A DNA stretch of 64,000 bases, taken from positions 1 to 64,000 of the forward strand of contig JAIEQJ010000025.1 of the NCBI GenBank assembly GCA_019747815.1. Direction: 5' to 3'. The stretch comes from Hyphomonadaceae bacterium (GTDB lineage Bacteria; Pseudomonadota; Alphaproteobacteria; Rhizobiales; Hyphomicrobiaceae). Both the position numbers and the translations under genes were made by a program. Every line of letters begins with the position of its first letter. Within the stretch, counting starts at the first letter, position 1. A model generated the notes under the pieces. It did not search any database, was not told where the DNA came from, and saw only the letters and a program-made list of their open reading frames with translations. This document shows positions 36,047-44,063 of this stretch, piece by piece.

Positions 36047-38022
36047 TGGCTGACCTCAATGCGCTCTTGGCTGGGGCCAACGTGCGACGCGCGCTCATCG
36101 TTGACGACGCGTACGATGCCGTACCACTCGCCAGCGACCTTTCGGAATTAGAAGCCGACGAGTGGACACAGTTCTTCGAGGATGCCACCGAAAATGATCT
36201 GGTAATTTTACGCGAACTATTTCCCGACTACGACAACATTCGAGCTGACATACTGCAGACTAGGGATGACTTTGTGGCGTCCCTCTGGAATAACCGAGCG
36301 CGACTTAGGCCTGAACTTATAGATCCGCTCTTCGCCCGCTATTCGACTGACGCAGCCGCCGACAGGGCTTTCCTTGACACGCTTCAAGAGCGCCTAAGCT
36401 CATTTGGACTGACCTGCAACACAGCCGGACGCCAGTTTCGAGAGCAGGCTGGCAATGCTGATATAATTGTCATCGATCTCTTCCTTGGATCGGCACAGAA
36501 CAACGACGCTATCAATGTCTCCATTGAGGAGCTGTTGCGAGTCATTGATGCACGGTCGGCGAGGCCGCCCCTTGTTGTCCTCATGTCGCGCAGCCCGCGC
36601 CTTGAAGAAAAGCGCAAAGATTTTCGGGACAGATCCGGCCTCTTCGAGTCCGCTTTCCGCATCATCCGCAAAGCAGAAATTTCTGAGCACGGCAAGCTTG
36701 AACGCCTGCTGATAAGGCTTACCAGCCACTATGCTGAGTCACTGAAGCTTGCTGCCTTCTTGCACGCCTGGAAGGCGGGACTCAAAGAAGCGAGCAATCG
36801 AACCGCGGCTCTCATTCGCACACTTGACTTGTCCGACCACGCGCAAATTCGCCAGTTGCTGTTGAGCGCAGAAGGTGAGCCCACGGGCAGCTATCTAGTC
36901 GATGTTTTCGATCGTGTCCTACAACACGAGATTGAACGAGAGGCTGCAATCATTGACGCAGCAATTGCGCTCAATTCTCTTACTATTGACAAGTATCCTC
37001 CGCCGTATGTCGCAGGGTCCCGCGATCTCCAAGAGCTCGTCCATCGGTGCTTGTTTCAGAACCGCGAGAGACTTCGACTAACCGGAGCCGAAGGTAGTCG
37101 AATTGCGTTCGGCGACGTCGTCCGCCGACGAGTGGCCGTTCCACAGGCCGGCCAAGGTCAGCCGGCCCCAATCCTCCCGGACATCAGCCCGCAGCACGTT
37201 CTGGCCGTGCTTACCCCTGCCTGTGATCTGCAAAGGCGCGGCAGTAAGCGCGTTCTTCTTCTGATCGGCTCACTGCAACAATTGGGGCCAACAGATTGGA
37301 CGTACGGCGAGGATCCAATGCGCACTCCTGTTATTGAGCTCAGTAACGGTGAGCGCTTCTGGATCAAGTGGGATCTGAAGCATGTCGAGGCGCTGGGCCA
37401 CGCGGAATTGGATCGCATGCTAGCACCCGCCGGCGAATTTCAGATTGTCGCTCGTCTTCGCGAATCCCATGCTCTTGAGCTTCAACAACGCCTGCTGTCC
37501 AATCTTGGTCGTATCGGACAAATTGCTGCGATGCCTGCGACGTTTGCGATGCGGGTAGAAGGATATCTTCCTGGTGCCGACAGAAGACCTGCACGCATTG
37601 CCGGTCTCGCTGACATGGCAGGAGTTTGCTATGTCGGCCGTAGCGGCCCCAAGGATATGCGACTGATCCTGCCCGAGGACGAGTGTGAGGCCATCTGCAA
37701 GGCGGTTGAGACCATCGACCTCAACGCTGTGCACGAAAACGCACGGCCCGCGATTGAATACCTTCGGCAAAGTGGAGAGCTAATGGATGCGCTCATTAAG
37801 GGCATCACGCTGCCAGGGTACAATGCAGACTCCTTCAAAGAGGTACCGTCGCCTTCGGGAGCACTAGAGGGCAACCCGCCACATCAAAAAGTACGCACGA
37901 TCGGCTGGATCAGCCGGAACAAAGGCATGAACGGCGTTACCCTTCAAAATGCTCAGGTACACAAGAGTGGTATCTTGCTTGCTACCTGGGACACGAGCCA
38001 GCATCCGGAGGTGCAAAAGTAG
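36046..38022 (+). CDS. Receiver-like protein with large insertion and unknown C-terminal domain
   Basis: A 658-residue protein paired with the preceding sensor. Residues 14-210 look like a response-regulator receiver: acidic pair Asp20/Asp21 (ALIVDDAY), phosphoacceptor candidate Asp144 (DIIVIDLFLG), Ser181 (VVLMSRS) and Lys209 (RIIRKAE). Ordinary receivers have about 40 residues between the acidic pair and the phospho-Asp; here there are about 123, so an alpha-helical insert splits the fold. The C-terminal 400 residues are not recognised; a feature is VLAVLTPACDLQRRGSKRVL with a conserved-looking CD. No nuclease, HTH or membrane segment is evident. It may be the effector of a two-gene defence or signalling system. 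Confidence 0.8.
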   Translation: MADLNALLAGANVRRALIVDDAYDAVPLASDLSELEADEWTQFFEDATENDLVILRELFPDYDNIRADILQTRDDFVASLWNNRARLRPELIDPLFARYSTDAAADRAFLDTLQERLSSFGLTCNTAGRQFREQAGNADIIVIDLFLGSAQNNDAINVSIEELLRVIDARSARPPLVVLMSRSPRLEEKRKDFRDRSGLFESAFRIIRKAEISEHGKLERLLIRLTSHYAESLKLAAFLHAWKAGLKEASNRTAALIRTLDLSDHAQIRQLLLSAEGEPTGSYLVDVFDRVLQHEIEREAAIIDAAIALNSLTIDKYPPPYVAGSRDLQELVHRCLFQNRERLRLTGAEGSRIAFGDVVRRRVAVPQAGQGQPAPILPDISPQHVLAVLTPACDLQRRGSKRVLLLIGSLQQLGPTDWTYGEDPMRTPVIELSNGERFWIKWDLKHVEALGHAELDRMLAPAGEFQIVARLRESHALELQQRLLSNLGRIGQIAAMPATFAMRVEGYLPGADRRPARIAGLADMAGVCYVGRSGPKDMRLILPEDECEAICKAVETIDLNAVHENARPAIEYLRQSGELMDALIKGITLPGYNADSFKEVPSPSGALEGNPPHQKVRTIGWISRNKGMNGVTLQNAQVHKSGILLATWDTSQHPEVQK

Positions 38023-38211
38023 CATCTACGTTTAGGTCTGGCACCACCCTTGCCACAATGTGCATGAGTGTTCAATGACCTGAGACCCGACTTCCGATCA
38101 TCGTGGCGACGTCGTCAACGCGCGTAGTGAGCACAAGACCAGCATGCAATACGATGGCGCTCCGGCGCTCTCTGGAAAGGCGACCCCTTTATGTCGACGT
38201 GAGACGTATTG

Positions 38212-41169
38212 ATGGGAACGAACGGTCAGAATGAATTGTTAGGCCCACTAGAAGCGGCGCACCGCCTCGGTATCACTTCTGAACTGCTATTCCAGTACAC
38301 AAAGCAAAGCTTTGCGAAAGTAAGTGGATTGCGCGCGCTGGAGACGGTGGAGCATCTTGGGAAGACGAAATTCTTGATTTCAGAAATTGACGCGTTCGAT
38401 GGGCTGCTAGCCGGCCGGTGGCCCACCGTTCATGGGCGACGCCCTACAATTCCAAAGGCCATTCTCGACCATCTCCGAGCCGAATCGCTCAATCAATGCT
38501 CTCGTTGTGGGAGTGGTATCGGCGTGGAAACCGCACACATTAAAGCGTGGCCAGAGAGCCAATCGCACCATCACGCAAACCTCATCCGTATATGCTCCGC
38601 GTGCCATGACGAGCACGATGCCCAACACAGTTTGCCGCCCCGCGAGCTAACTGCACTTAAAAATTCGCTGATCGAACGCACGCGCTCAAACCTCACGGCA
38701 CGCATGCGGCCAGCAGCCCAACTTGGAAATATGCCGCGTCCCGCGGCAAGGTTTGTTGGCCGCGAAAGTGAGCTTTTGCTACTGAATGAGGCGCTTCGCT
38801 CGAGTCGATCGGTCATGATTACCGGTGTCGGAGGCATCGGAAAAACAGAGTTGCTCGTTCAAGCACTCCATGGTTCGGAAACCGGACGCCCGGTGTTCTG
38901 GATCGATGTTGAGCAGTATCGAACCGCGACCGATATCGTTTCTGCGCTGCGGACCACGGTTGGAAGCGACGGCGTTGCCTGCCCGCAAGAGGGCCTTCCA
39001 GCACGCTTGGACGCACTTCAAGCTTGTGTGGTGTTTGATGGGATAGAACGTGCGGGGCTCGATGACATAGACGAATTTGAAGATGCGATTACCGCGCTCT
39101 ATTTGGCGGCTGCAACAGCGCAGTTTGTGGCGACGAGCCAGGTGGTCCTGCACAAGCTCTCCGCTGAGGCACGGCTCAAAGTTGGTAACCTAGATGAGCA
39201 GTCGAGTCGGCGACTGCTAGAAAGCTCCAGCTCCAGCGCCGATTCGACGGCGGGAAGAGAGCTCGGCCCCTTGCTCGAATTTTGCGAAGGCCATACACTG
39301 ACGCTTCGGCTGGCAACGGCATTGATGGACCACTATGGAGGGCCTTCAGTAGCCTTGCGCGCAATCAATGCGAACGGCGTGGACGTCGTCGTCCTTCCAG
39401 GGCGAAAGCGCCACAGTCGGGCAACCTCCCTCGAACTCTGTCTACGAACCGCCTATGAAGCCCTGTCGATCGATGGTCGCCAACTCCTCTTGGCATTAGC
39501 GGAGTCACCGGCCGGCTTATTTACGCATTATCTCGAAGGCGATTGGCTCGCGCTTCCCGACCCCATCGAAGCCTTGGCGGAACTGAGGCGCTGGCACCTT
39601 GTCGATTTCCTTCCCGTAAAAGAGGACGTGAGCCGAACGCATATGCTCGGCCCAATAAGAGCGTTCGTCATTGAACGTGCGCGACGAGACGGTGGTGCCT
39701 ACTACGAAACAGTGCTCGACCGGTTGGTCCATGCCTACGGTATGATGGTAGCGGTCTTGGAGCTCGAATACGACGATCCCAAAGACACACCCTATGTGCT
39801 TCGGCGCTACGGCGAAGAACTCCCTAATCTGTTGCATACCCTCGACCTTGCGCGCGCCAATCCAGCCAATACTCAAATGGCGTTGACCGCCGTGTCTATC
39901 GTCAGGTCTCTGATGCGCTACTTCTTCGTGCTCAGATTGCCACACCAAGGCGCACAGCTGATGCACGACGCTGCCGAACTCGCGCTCTCGGTGGGGGATC
40001 TAGAGATTGCGAGCGGCCTGATCCTGCAGCTCGTCGCCTTGGCGCAACGCGCGGGCAGCGCGAACCTCGTCAAAGCTGGCCTAGCACTTTCCGATCGACT
40101 AGAACGCCTCACGCAAGACGGCGATGTTCTGGCCGATATTTCGATGTGCCGCGGAATCGCCGCCCGTGAGGCCGGCGACTATTGTACAGCGGAAAACTAT
40201 GCGCGTAAGGCCTTTGAGGGATATCGCGCTCGGCTGCGCGCGTCGCTTGACCATCAATCCTCAAGCCCGGACGATGACACCGAGGCTTTCGATAAACAGG
40301 GGTTGCATAACGACATCTCGAATGCGCTTGGCCTACTCGGATTCTCGCTGCTGTCGCTCGGCCGCTATGAGGAGGCGGCGAAAACCTATAGGCATTCGCT
40401 GCAACATGAGCGTGGCGCCTCAGTCGCGGTCAATCGCGGTCAGACACTCCACCAGATCGGTAATTGCGAAAGTCACCTCGGCCGTTTTCGCGAAGCGGCT
40501 GCACACTATCTCGAGGCAGCCAAAATCTTTCATTTTGTGGGCATGGAGGAGTATCTAAGCAATGCGTTAGGTGAGCTAGGTTATGTGTTGCTCGATGTCG
40601 AGGCGGTCGGCTTTCTCGAGGATCTCGACACTAAGCTCATCGAGCGAGGCTTGGTCGACCTGGCGAAGGATACGAAGCGAGTATTCGATTCCGCACAACC
40701 GCTCGATCATAGCCGTTGCATCGGTATCATCAGAAAGCTATTCGGCTGCATCACTCTCGTCAGCCTCCATGGGAAAGGACAGCTATTGGGGGAGTTCTGT
40801 GTGTCCCTAAGCAACGACGTGTTGGTGGTTCTCGGTGACCAATTGTCCAATGGCGAGCGCGACCAAGACGAAAAATTTCCTCTGGCGATGATTGGTACAG
40901 CACTTCAGCTCGGTCTTCTCGTTGCAGAGGCGGAACAAGCGCTCAAGGAACGTGGCGATATTTCGAGAGACACGATCGGGGAAATGCTTCGTACAGTCTG
41001 CAATGCTCATGCCTGGGCGCAGAATACCATGCGCGTAGTTGACTGGCTTGCAGCGCTCCTAACACGCCGTTGGGGCTATGAAGGCTCGAGCCCGACGAGA
41101 CTACGCGAATTCATTGAGAACTATGACAATGATGTTGTTGATTATTTCGAACTAACGCGGCGAGGCTGA
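38212..41169 (+). CDS. HNH nuclease - STAND NTPase - TPR protein
   Basis: A 985-residue single-gene fusion. Residues 8-70 form a MerR/excisionase-like helix-turn-helix (EAAHRLGITSELLFQYTKQS). Residues 90-140 form an HNH nuclease with Cys96/Cys99 and Cys128/Cys131 as zinc ligands and His109, Asn123 and His132 as catalytic candidates. Residues 182-480 form an NB-ARC/STAND NTPase: FVGRESELLLL, Walker A MITGVGGIGKTELL (202-215), Walker B ACVVFDGIE (271-279). Residues about 570-850 are TPR-like repeats (LGRYEEAAKTYRHSLQHERG; LGRFREAAAHYLEAAKIFHF). This is the architecture of an NLR-like immune sensor: TPRs sense, STAND oligomerises, HNH cuts DNA. The gene is isolated, with a 189-base gap upstream, and visibly lower in GC than the trb genes. 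Confidence 0.85.
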   Translation: MGTNGQNELLGPLEAAHRLGITSELLFQYTKQSFAKVSGLRALETVEHLGKTKFLISEIDAFDGLLAGRWPTVHGRRPTIPKAILDHLRAESLNQCSRCGSGIGVETAHIKAWPESQSHHHANLIRICSACHDEHDAQHSLPPRELTALKNSLIERTRSNLTARMRPAAQLGNMPRPAARFVGRESELLLLNEALRSSRSVMITGVGGIGKTELLVQALHGSETGRPVFWIDVEQYRTATDIVSALRTTVGSDGVACPQEGLPARLDALQACVVFDGIERAGLDDIDEFEDAITALYLAAATAQFVATSQVVLHKLSAEARLKVGNLDEQSSRRLLESSSSSADSTAGRELGPLLEFCEGHTLTLRLATALMDHYGGPSVALRAINANGVDVVVLPGRKRHSRATSLELCLRTAYEALSIDGRQLLLALAESPAGLFTHYLEGDWLALPDPIEALAELRRWHLVDFLPVKEDVSRTHMLGPIRAFVIERARRDGGAYYETVLDRLVHAYGMMVAVLELEYDDPKDTPYVLRRYGEELPNLLHTLDLARANPANTQMALTAVSIVRSLMRYFFVLRLPHQGAQLMHDAAELALSVGDLEIASGLILQLVALAQRAGSANLVKAGLALSDRLERLTQDGDVLADISMCRGIAAREAGDYCTAENYARKAFEGYRARLRASLDHQSSSPDDDTEAFDKQGLHNDISNALGLLGFSLLSLGRYEEAAKTYRHSLQHERGASVAVNRGQTLHQIGNCESHLGRFREAAAHYLEAAKIFHFVGMEEYLSNALGELGYVLLDVEAVGFLEDLDTKLIERGLVDLAKDTKRVFDSAQPLDHSRCIGIIRKLFGCITLVSLHGKGQLLGEFCVSLSNDVLVVLGDQLSNGERDQDEKFPLAMIGTALQLGLLVAEAEQALKERGDISRDTIGEMLRTVCNAHAWAQNTMRVVDWLAALLTRRWGYEGSSPTRLREFIENYDNDVVDYFELTRRG

Positions 41170-41239
41170 CGAAGAATCGGGCAGTCGTAAGGGCGAACAA
41201 GGTCGCGCGCCGGGGTCACAGTCCGTGATCACGCTCCTC

Positions 41240-41600
41240 AGCCGACCGGCCTTCAGATGCTTCTGGACCTGATCCAGAGGCGAATAAGCGAGGCCAAGTC
41301 ACGGTCGGCACGACCACCGCGCAGGAAGCGCCACGCGCCATTGCCCGGTACCATCGCTACTATTCCTAGCCGGCGCAGTTCCTCTATCCAAGCCGGCACC
41401 GTTCGTCCCCGCGTCCAAGCTGCTCGTCGAGGTACTGCGATACCGGTGCCAGCCTGGCGACTGAGTTACCCTTACGGCTTCGCAGTTCCCGAACGCGTTC
41501 GCGCCCGCGGTCGGTGCTTGCTTGCGCCGAAGCCGCTCGTCGTGGGGCGCGATGCCCAGAACAGATAGCCAACTCGTATCCAACAATCTATCCAACAATT
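41240..41600 (-). pseudogene. Degenerate coding remnant near the element end
   Basis: On the minus strand, stretches such as VPAWIEELRRLGIVAMVPGN, then WRFLRGGRADRDLASLI, and in another frame LDQVQKHLKAGRLRSVI, look like real protein but are not in one frame. This suggests a decayed gene, perhaps with a winged-helix N-terminus. No family can be named. The gap 41170-42024 otherwise holds the tandem repeat, the att-like site and a hairpin listed separately. Confidence 0.3.
41577..41599. repeat. 12-bp tandem direct repeat (TATCCAACAAT x2)
   Basis: TATCCAACAAT occurs at 41577-41587 and 41589-41599, with one base between copies. It lies 65 bp inside the putative attachment site. Direct repeats at such a distance are often arm-type binding sites of tyrosine recombinases or their excisionases. 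Confidence 0.45.
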
Positions 41601-41663
41601 GAGTTAAGTCCGCGTAAATAGTATGAACAAAATCAAACAGTTATGCGCACGCTGCAGCTAAGG

Positions 41664-41685
41664 TCGATTCCCCTCGGCTCCACCA
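41664..41685 (+). other. Putative attachment site: 3' end of a tRNA/tmRNA gene
   Basis: The 22 bp have the form of a tRNA 3' end: the last part of a T loop (TCGATT), the T-stem 3' strand CCCCT, the acceptor strand CGGCTCC, the discriminator A and an encoded CCA (ending CTCGGCTCCACCA). The matching T-stem 5' strand (AGGGG) and the acceptor 5' strand (GGAGCCG or GGGGCCG) are absent upstream, so this is a fragment and not a gene. Such 3'-end duplications are left by integrative elements. Conjugation and defence genes lie to its left and unrelated metabolism to its right, so it is the likely right end of the ICE. Confidence 0.6.
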
Positions 41686-41804
41686 AGGGAAAATACGATA
41701 AAATCAGCGTATTGCTTTAATCCATAGGCGTCGATCCAACCTTATCCGCTGCTGTCTGCCGCCTGTCGGCCAGAAGGTGGCCAAACTTGCCTCTTGCGGA
41801 GCAC

Positions 41805-41834
41805 GCGCCTGCCATGGCGGCTCATGGCATGCGC
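41805..41834. repeat. Strong hairpin outside the element end
   Basis: GCGC-C-TGCCATG pairs with CATGGCA-T-GCGC around a six-base loop, giving 11 of 12 pairs. No T run follows. Its role is unknown. The surrounding 41686-42024 shows no gene. Confidence 0.35.
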
Positions 41835-42024
41835 TCGAGGGATCGTGGCGTGACATGAGCCGGCCACGGCAGCGTGCCCCCGCAACGGGAACATAGATGT
41901 TGAAATCCCGTTCGGGTGCCTAGCTCAACCCAAAGCCGAATCGGCTATCCCATGCCGGACTGCGGCAACGGCCAGGGCGCATGTGAGCACGCTCGACGGG
42001 CAAAGCGGCACACCCGCAAGGACC

Positions 42025-42825
42025 ATGAGCACAATGTGGCCCCGCTCGCTGATGGTCTATGCCGGCTTGACGCTGGCAGCGCTCAGCGCAACGCCTGCCG
42101 CCGCGCAAGACCAGGCTCAATCTGCAGCCAGCACGCAGAGCCTCACCAAGCCCCTGCATCGCTTCGACGTGCATCTCGACTATCAGCAACCCAAGGCCGG
42201 GGTGGAGGCGTGGACCACGACGCTGCGCTACGAGCGCCCCTATGACCTGGGCGATGGACGCAAGCTTGCGCTCCGCGCCGACCTGCCGCTTCCGGTCAAC
42301 AACGACAACGTGGCCCGCGACTTCCGCGGCGGCGTCGGTGATCTGCTGCTGCAGGCGACGCTGAGCCGCCAGTTCGCCGGCGACAATGGCTACGGCGTTG
42401 CCCTCCGCATGATCGTGCCAACGGCGACCGACGAGGCGTTCGGTGGTGGACGCTGGCGGCTCCTTCCGACCGTGGGGGCGCAGTTCGGCCTGCCCGCGAT
42501 CTCCAACGGCTCGTTTTTCCAGCCGGTCCTGCGCTACCAGTTCGATATAGCGGGCGACCCCGCGCGACGGCACCACAGCGACCTGCAATTCGCTCCAACC
42601 CTGAACCTGGCGCTGGATCGAGGGTGGTACGTCACCTTCTTTCCCTCGACGGACATTCGCTACAATTTCATCCAGCGTGAGTGGTTCGTGCCGTTCAACA
42701 TCGACATCGGAAGACAGTGGACGCCAACGATCGTGACGTCCCTCGAGCTGGGGGTGCCGATCTATCGGGAGGAGAATCCAATCTACCTGTTCAAGCTCGA
42801 GGGCCGGCTCACAGTGCTGTTCTGA
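42025..42825 (+). CDS. Outer-membrane transporter-like protein
   Basis: A 266-residue protein with a Sec signal peptide (LMVYAGLTLAALSATPAAAQ). The body is rich in alternating hydrophobic strands (TTTLRYERPYDLG, GVGDLLLQATLSRQF, LQFAPTLNLALDRGWYVTFFPSTDIRYNF) and ends in Phe (LTVLF), as outer-membrane beta barrels do. It resembles the loosely defined 'transporter' proteins of the phenol-degradation MetA type. The start at 42025 is chosen because AAGGA precedes it and the signal peptide then begins correctly. It may serve the copper genes downstream, but that is inference. Confidence 0.7.
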   Translation: MSTMWPRSLMVYAGLTLAALSATPAAAQDQAQSAASTQSLTKPLHRFDVHLDYQQPKAGVEAWTTTLRYERPYDLGDGRKLALRADLPLPVNNDNVARDFRGGVGDLLLQATLSRQFAGDNGYGVALRMIVPTATDEAFGGGRWRLLPTVGAQFGLPAISNGSFFQPVLRYQFDIAGDPARRHHSDLQFAPTLNLALDRGWYVTFFPSTDIRYNFIQREWFVPFNIDIGRQWTPTIVTSLELGVPIYREENPIYLFKLEGRLTVLF

Positions 42826-42889
42826 TCGTGCGGCGGATGCAGTCGCGGCGCCTCTCGGCGGCGGCGCGGACACACTGCACGTCGCCTCG

Positions 42890-43288
42890 TCAATGCCCCG
42901 GACGATGCCCCACCTCGCAGCGCGCCACGGCCGCGCTCGCCAGGTTTGCATCGATCCTTCCGAGCAGCTCGGCGAGGGCTTCAAGACCACCGGTGCCAAG
43001 ATCGATGTAGATGGAGAACACGCCGCGGTCGGCGCTGACCCTGGGTATGGCACGGGTGCGCACTTGAGCGGGGCCGCATTGGTTCCAAAAGGCGATGGCC
43101 GAATCCACGGCGCCCACAAGTGCGCCGATCTGCTCCGGCGTGAAGGCAGCGCGCGCGGCAAAGCGCAGCCACACACCGGGCAAGTTGTGCACGCTCCAAT
43201 CGACCTCGAAGCCAAAGCGGCCGGGTTCAAGCAGGTCGTCGCCGTCGATCAAGGCCGGCCGCTCCAGCCTCTCGTGCGCGCTGTGCAT
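42890..43288 (-). CDS. Hypothetical protein
   Basis: A 132-residue soluble protein (DDLLEPGRFGFEVDWSVHNL, PEQIGALVGAVDSAIAFWNQ, SADRGVFSIYIDLGTGGLEA). GGAGA sits 9 bases before the ATG. The amino-acid pattern looks coded rather than random. It is convergent with the outer-membrane protein gene, with 64 bases between them. No family is recognised. Confidence 0.55.
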   Translation of the reverse strand: MHSAHERLERPALIDGDDLLEPGRFGFEVDWSVHNLPGVWLRFAARAAFTPEQIGALVGAVDSAIAFWNQCGPAQVRTRAIPRVSADRGVFSIYIDLGTGGLEALAELLGRIDANLASAAVARCEVGHRPGH

Positions 43289-43642
43289 CAGATCACGTCT
43301 CCGTCTTCAGCGAAGCCCGTGTGCATTGAGGGCGACCGGAGGGCAACCCCGCGTGCAACGTTTTCCCCAAGGCATCCCCAGCGGTGTTCCGGGTGGGGGC
43401 CGTCATGCTCCCCATTGGATTGGCTCGGATCGCCCACGTCCAAACGCAATGGCGCGTTGGCCCCTTTGGCGGGGCGCATCGAGACCTGGCGTCACGATCA
43501 CGTGATTGAGGGCTTCGGCGCGGCAGCCCACGAACAGGTCGCACTGCCGGCGCGTCTGCGCAGAAACGGTCGTACAAAGCGCAATCCACCTTGAAAGAGC
43601 AGGAGCGTGAGCATAGTCTTGCTCGCAATCGAGGTGGCCCAC
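43289..43642. other. Intergenic region before the copper genes
   Basis: These 354 bases separate the minus-strand hypothetical gene from the Cys-rich gene. Short open frames are present, but none has a good ribosome site or a protein-like sequence. It must hold the promoters of both flanking units. No clear CsoR- or CueR-type operator could be picked out by eye. Confidence 0.4.
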
Positions 43643-43975
43643 ATGGCGGTCTCTCGCATGCTCCTGGCGCTATGGATCGCGGCGGCCGTGGCTGTGGCCC
43701 CGGTGGGAGCGGCGCTGACCTCGACCCACGCATCCGCCGGCATAGCGAAGTCGGACTGTGGCGGAATGAGTGCAAAGGACTGTCTGGACTGTACCAGACC
43801 GGTCAAAACCCAAGCGAAATGTCCAGGCGACGGCAGCAAATGCTGCAAGCTGACCGGCGTAATTGAGAGCCTGCCCATGGCGCTCGCGATTGTGGTCGGG
43901 CTCGACCGCGTTCCCAATCCGCAAGAGCCCCCGCGCCGGCCCCTGCAACCTCTCACGCCACCTCCTCGATCCTGA
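43643..43975 (+). CDS. Small Cys-rich secreted protein upstream of the RND pump
   Basis: A 110-residue protein with an N-terminal signal peptide (MLLALWIAAAVAVAPVGAAL). A Cys-rich core has seven cysteines (CGGMSAKDCLDC, then KCPGDGSKCCKL). A second hydrophobic stretch (MALAIVVGL) and a Pro-rich tail follow. GAGGTGG 5 bases before the ATG supports this start over the GTG at 43607. It lies 88 bases before the CusA-type pump gene and may bind Cu or Ag in the periplasm; this is inferred from context only. Similar short proteins are usually annotated as hypothetical. Confidence 0.6.
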   Translation: MAVSRMLLALWIAAAVAVAPVGAALTSTHASAGIAKSDCGGMSAKDCLDCTRPVKTQAKCPGDGSKCCKLTGVIESLPMALAIVVGLDRVPNPQEPPRRPLQPLTPPPRS

Positions 43976-44063
43976 TTGCTGCTGGAGGCTGCGGCCATCT
44001 CCGGATCGGCCGAGCCTCGATCGTCGATTCGACCGGTCAGGCTCGCACCGAGGAGGCCAAGCC

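Noticed and set aside
22609-38022. BREX, DISARM or classical Dnd interpretation
   Set aside because: There is no PglZ, BrxC or DrmA-type protein. The DUF4007 and large-ATPase order fits Ssp rather than DndBCDE.
41600-41690. Intact tRNA gene
   Set aside because: Only the 3' end is present; no D arm, anticodon arm or 5' acceptor strand can be folded from the preceding 90 bases.
41920-43230. 436-codon minus-strand open frame
   Set aside because: It is antisense to the outer-membrane protein gene, which has a signal peptide, a ribosome site and barrel-like strands.
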